Below, piece by piece: positions 5,791 to 5,802 of a stretch of 5,802 nucleotides of DNA; position 1 is the stretch's first letter, and each line of letters starts with the position of its first letter. This DNA comes from an uncultured Prevotella sp. (lineage in GTDB: Bacteria; Bacteroidota; Bacteroidia; Bacteroidales; Bacteroidaceae): the NCBI GenBank assembly GCA_937880835.1, contig CALGRN010000095.1:1-5802 (forward strand). The letters are read 5' to 3'. Position numbers and translations under genes: made by a program. Below the pieces are notes generated by a model. That model saw nothing but the letters and a program-made list of their open reading frames with translations, was not told the DNA's origin and searched no databases.

Positions 5791-5802
5791 CTACATGCTG
5801 AT

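Overview
The window looks like part of a Bacteroidales chromosome, most likely Prevotella or a close relative. The evidence is the protein families, a moderate A+T bias, the absence of Shine-Dalgarno sequences, and promoters of the Bacteroidetes form (TTTG, about 19 bases, TAnnTTTG). The genus is an inference from style, not proven by the sequence.

Left part (1-514): the 3' end of a gene that resembles the C-terminus of a Bacteroidales MobB-type relaxase, so a mobilizable or conjugative element probably ends in or near this window. It is followed by about 750 bases without a convincing gene (515-1268). That stretch holds a perfect 14-bp inverted repeat wrapped around a consensus-like promoter, an imperfect tandem repeat, and the promoter and structured leader of the next operon.

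Middle (1269-3846): three consecutive FKBP-type peptidyl-prolyl isomerase genes on the + strand, each with an FKBP_N-like helical region followed by an FKBP catalytic domain. Their targeting signals differ: the first has none (cytoplasm), the second has a lipoprotein signal (membrane-anchored), and the third has a cleavable signal peptide (soluble periplasmic). They appear to form one transcription unit, with a hairpin between the second and third genes. Together they would supply proline isomerase and chaperone activity to several compartments of the envelope.

Right part (3847-5802): a separately transcribed CoA-transferase gene of the succinyl-CoA:acetate type, with a very good promoter and a long near-perfect hairpin as its (probably bidirectional) terminator. 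The last 160 bases hold no convincing gene, but they contain a 16-bp palindrome and a REP-like palindrome.

No clearly new system is visible. The items most worth checking are the inverted-repeat promoter beside the mobile-element gene, the structured leader of the FKBP operon, and the three-compartment FKBP array itself.
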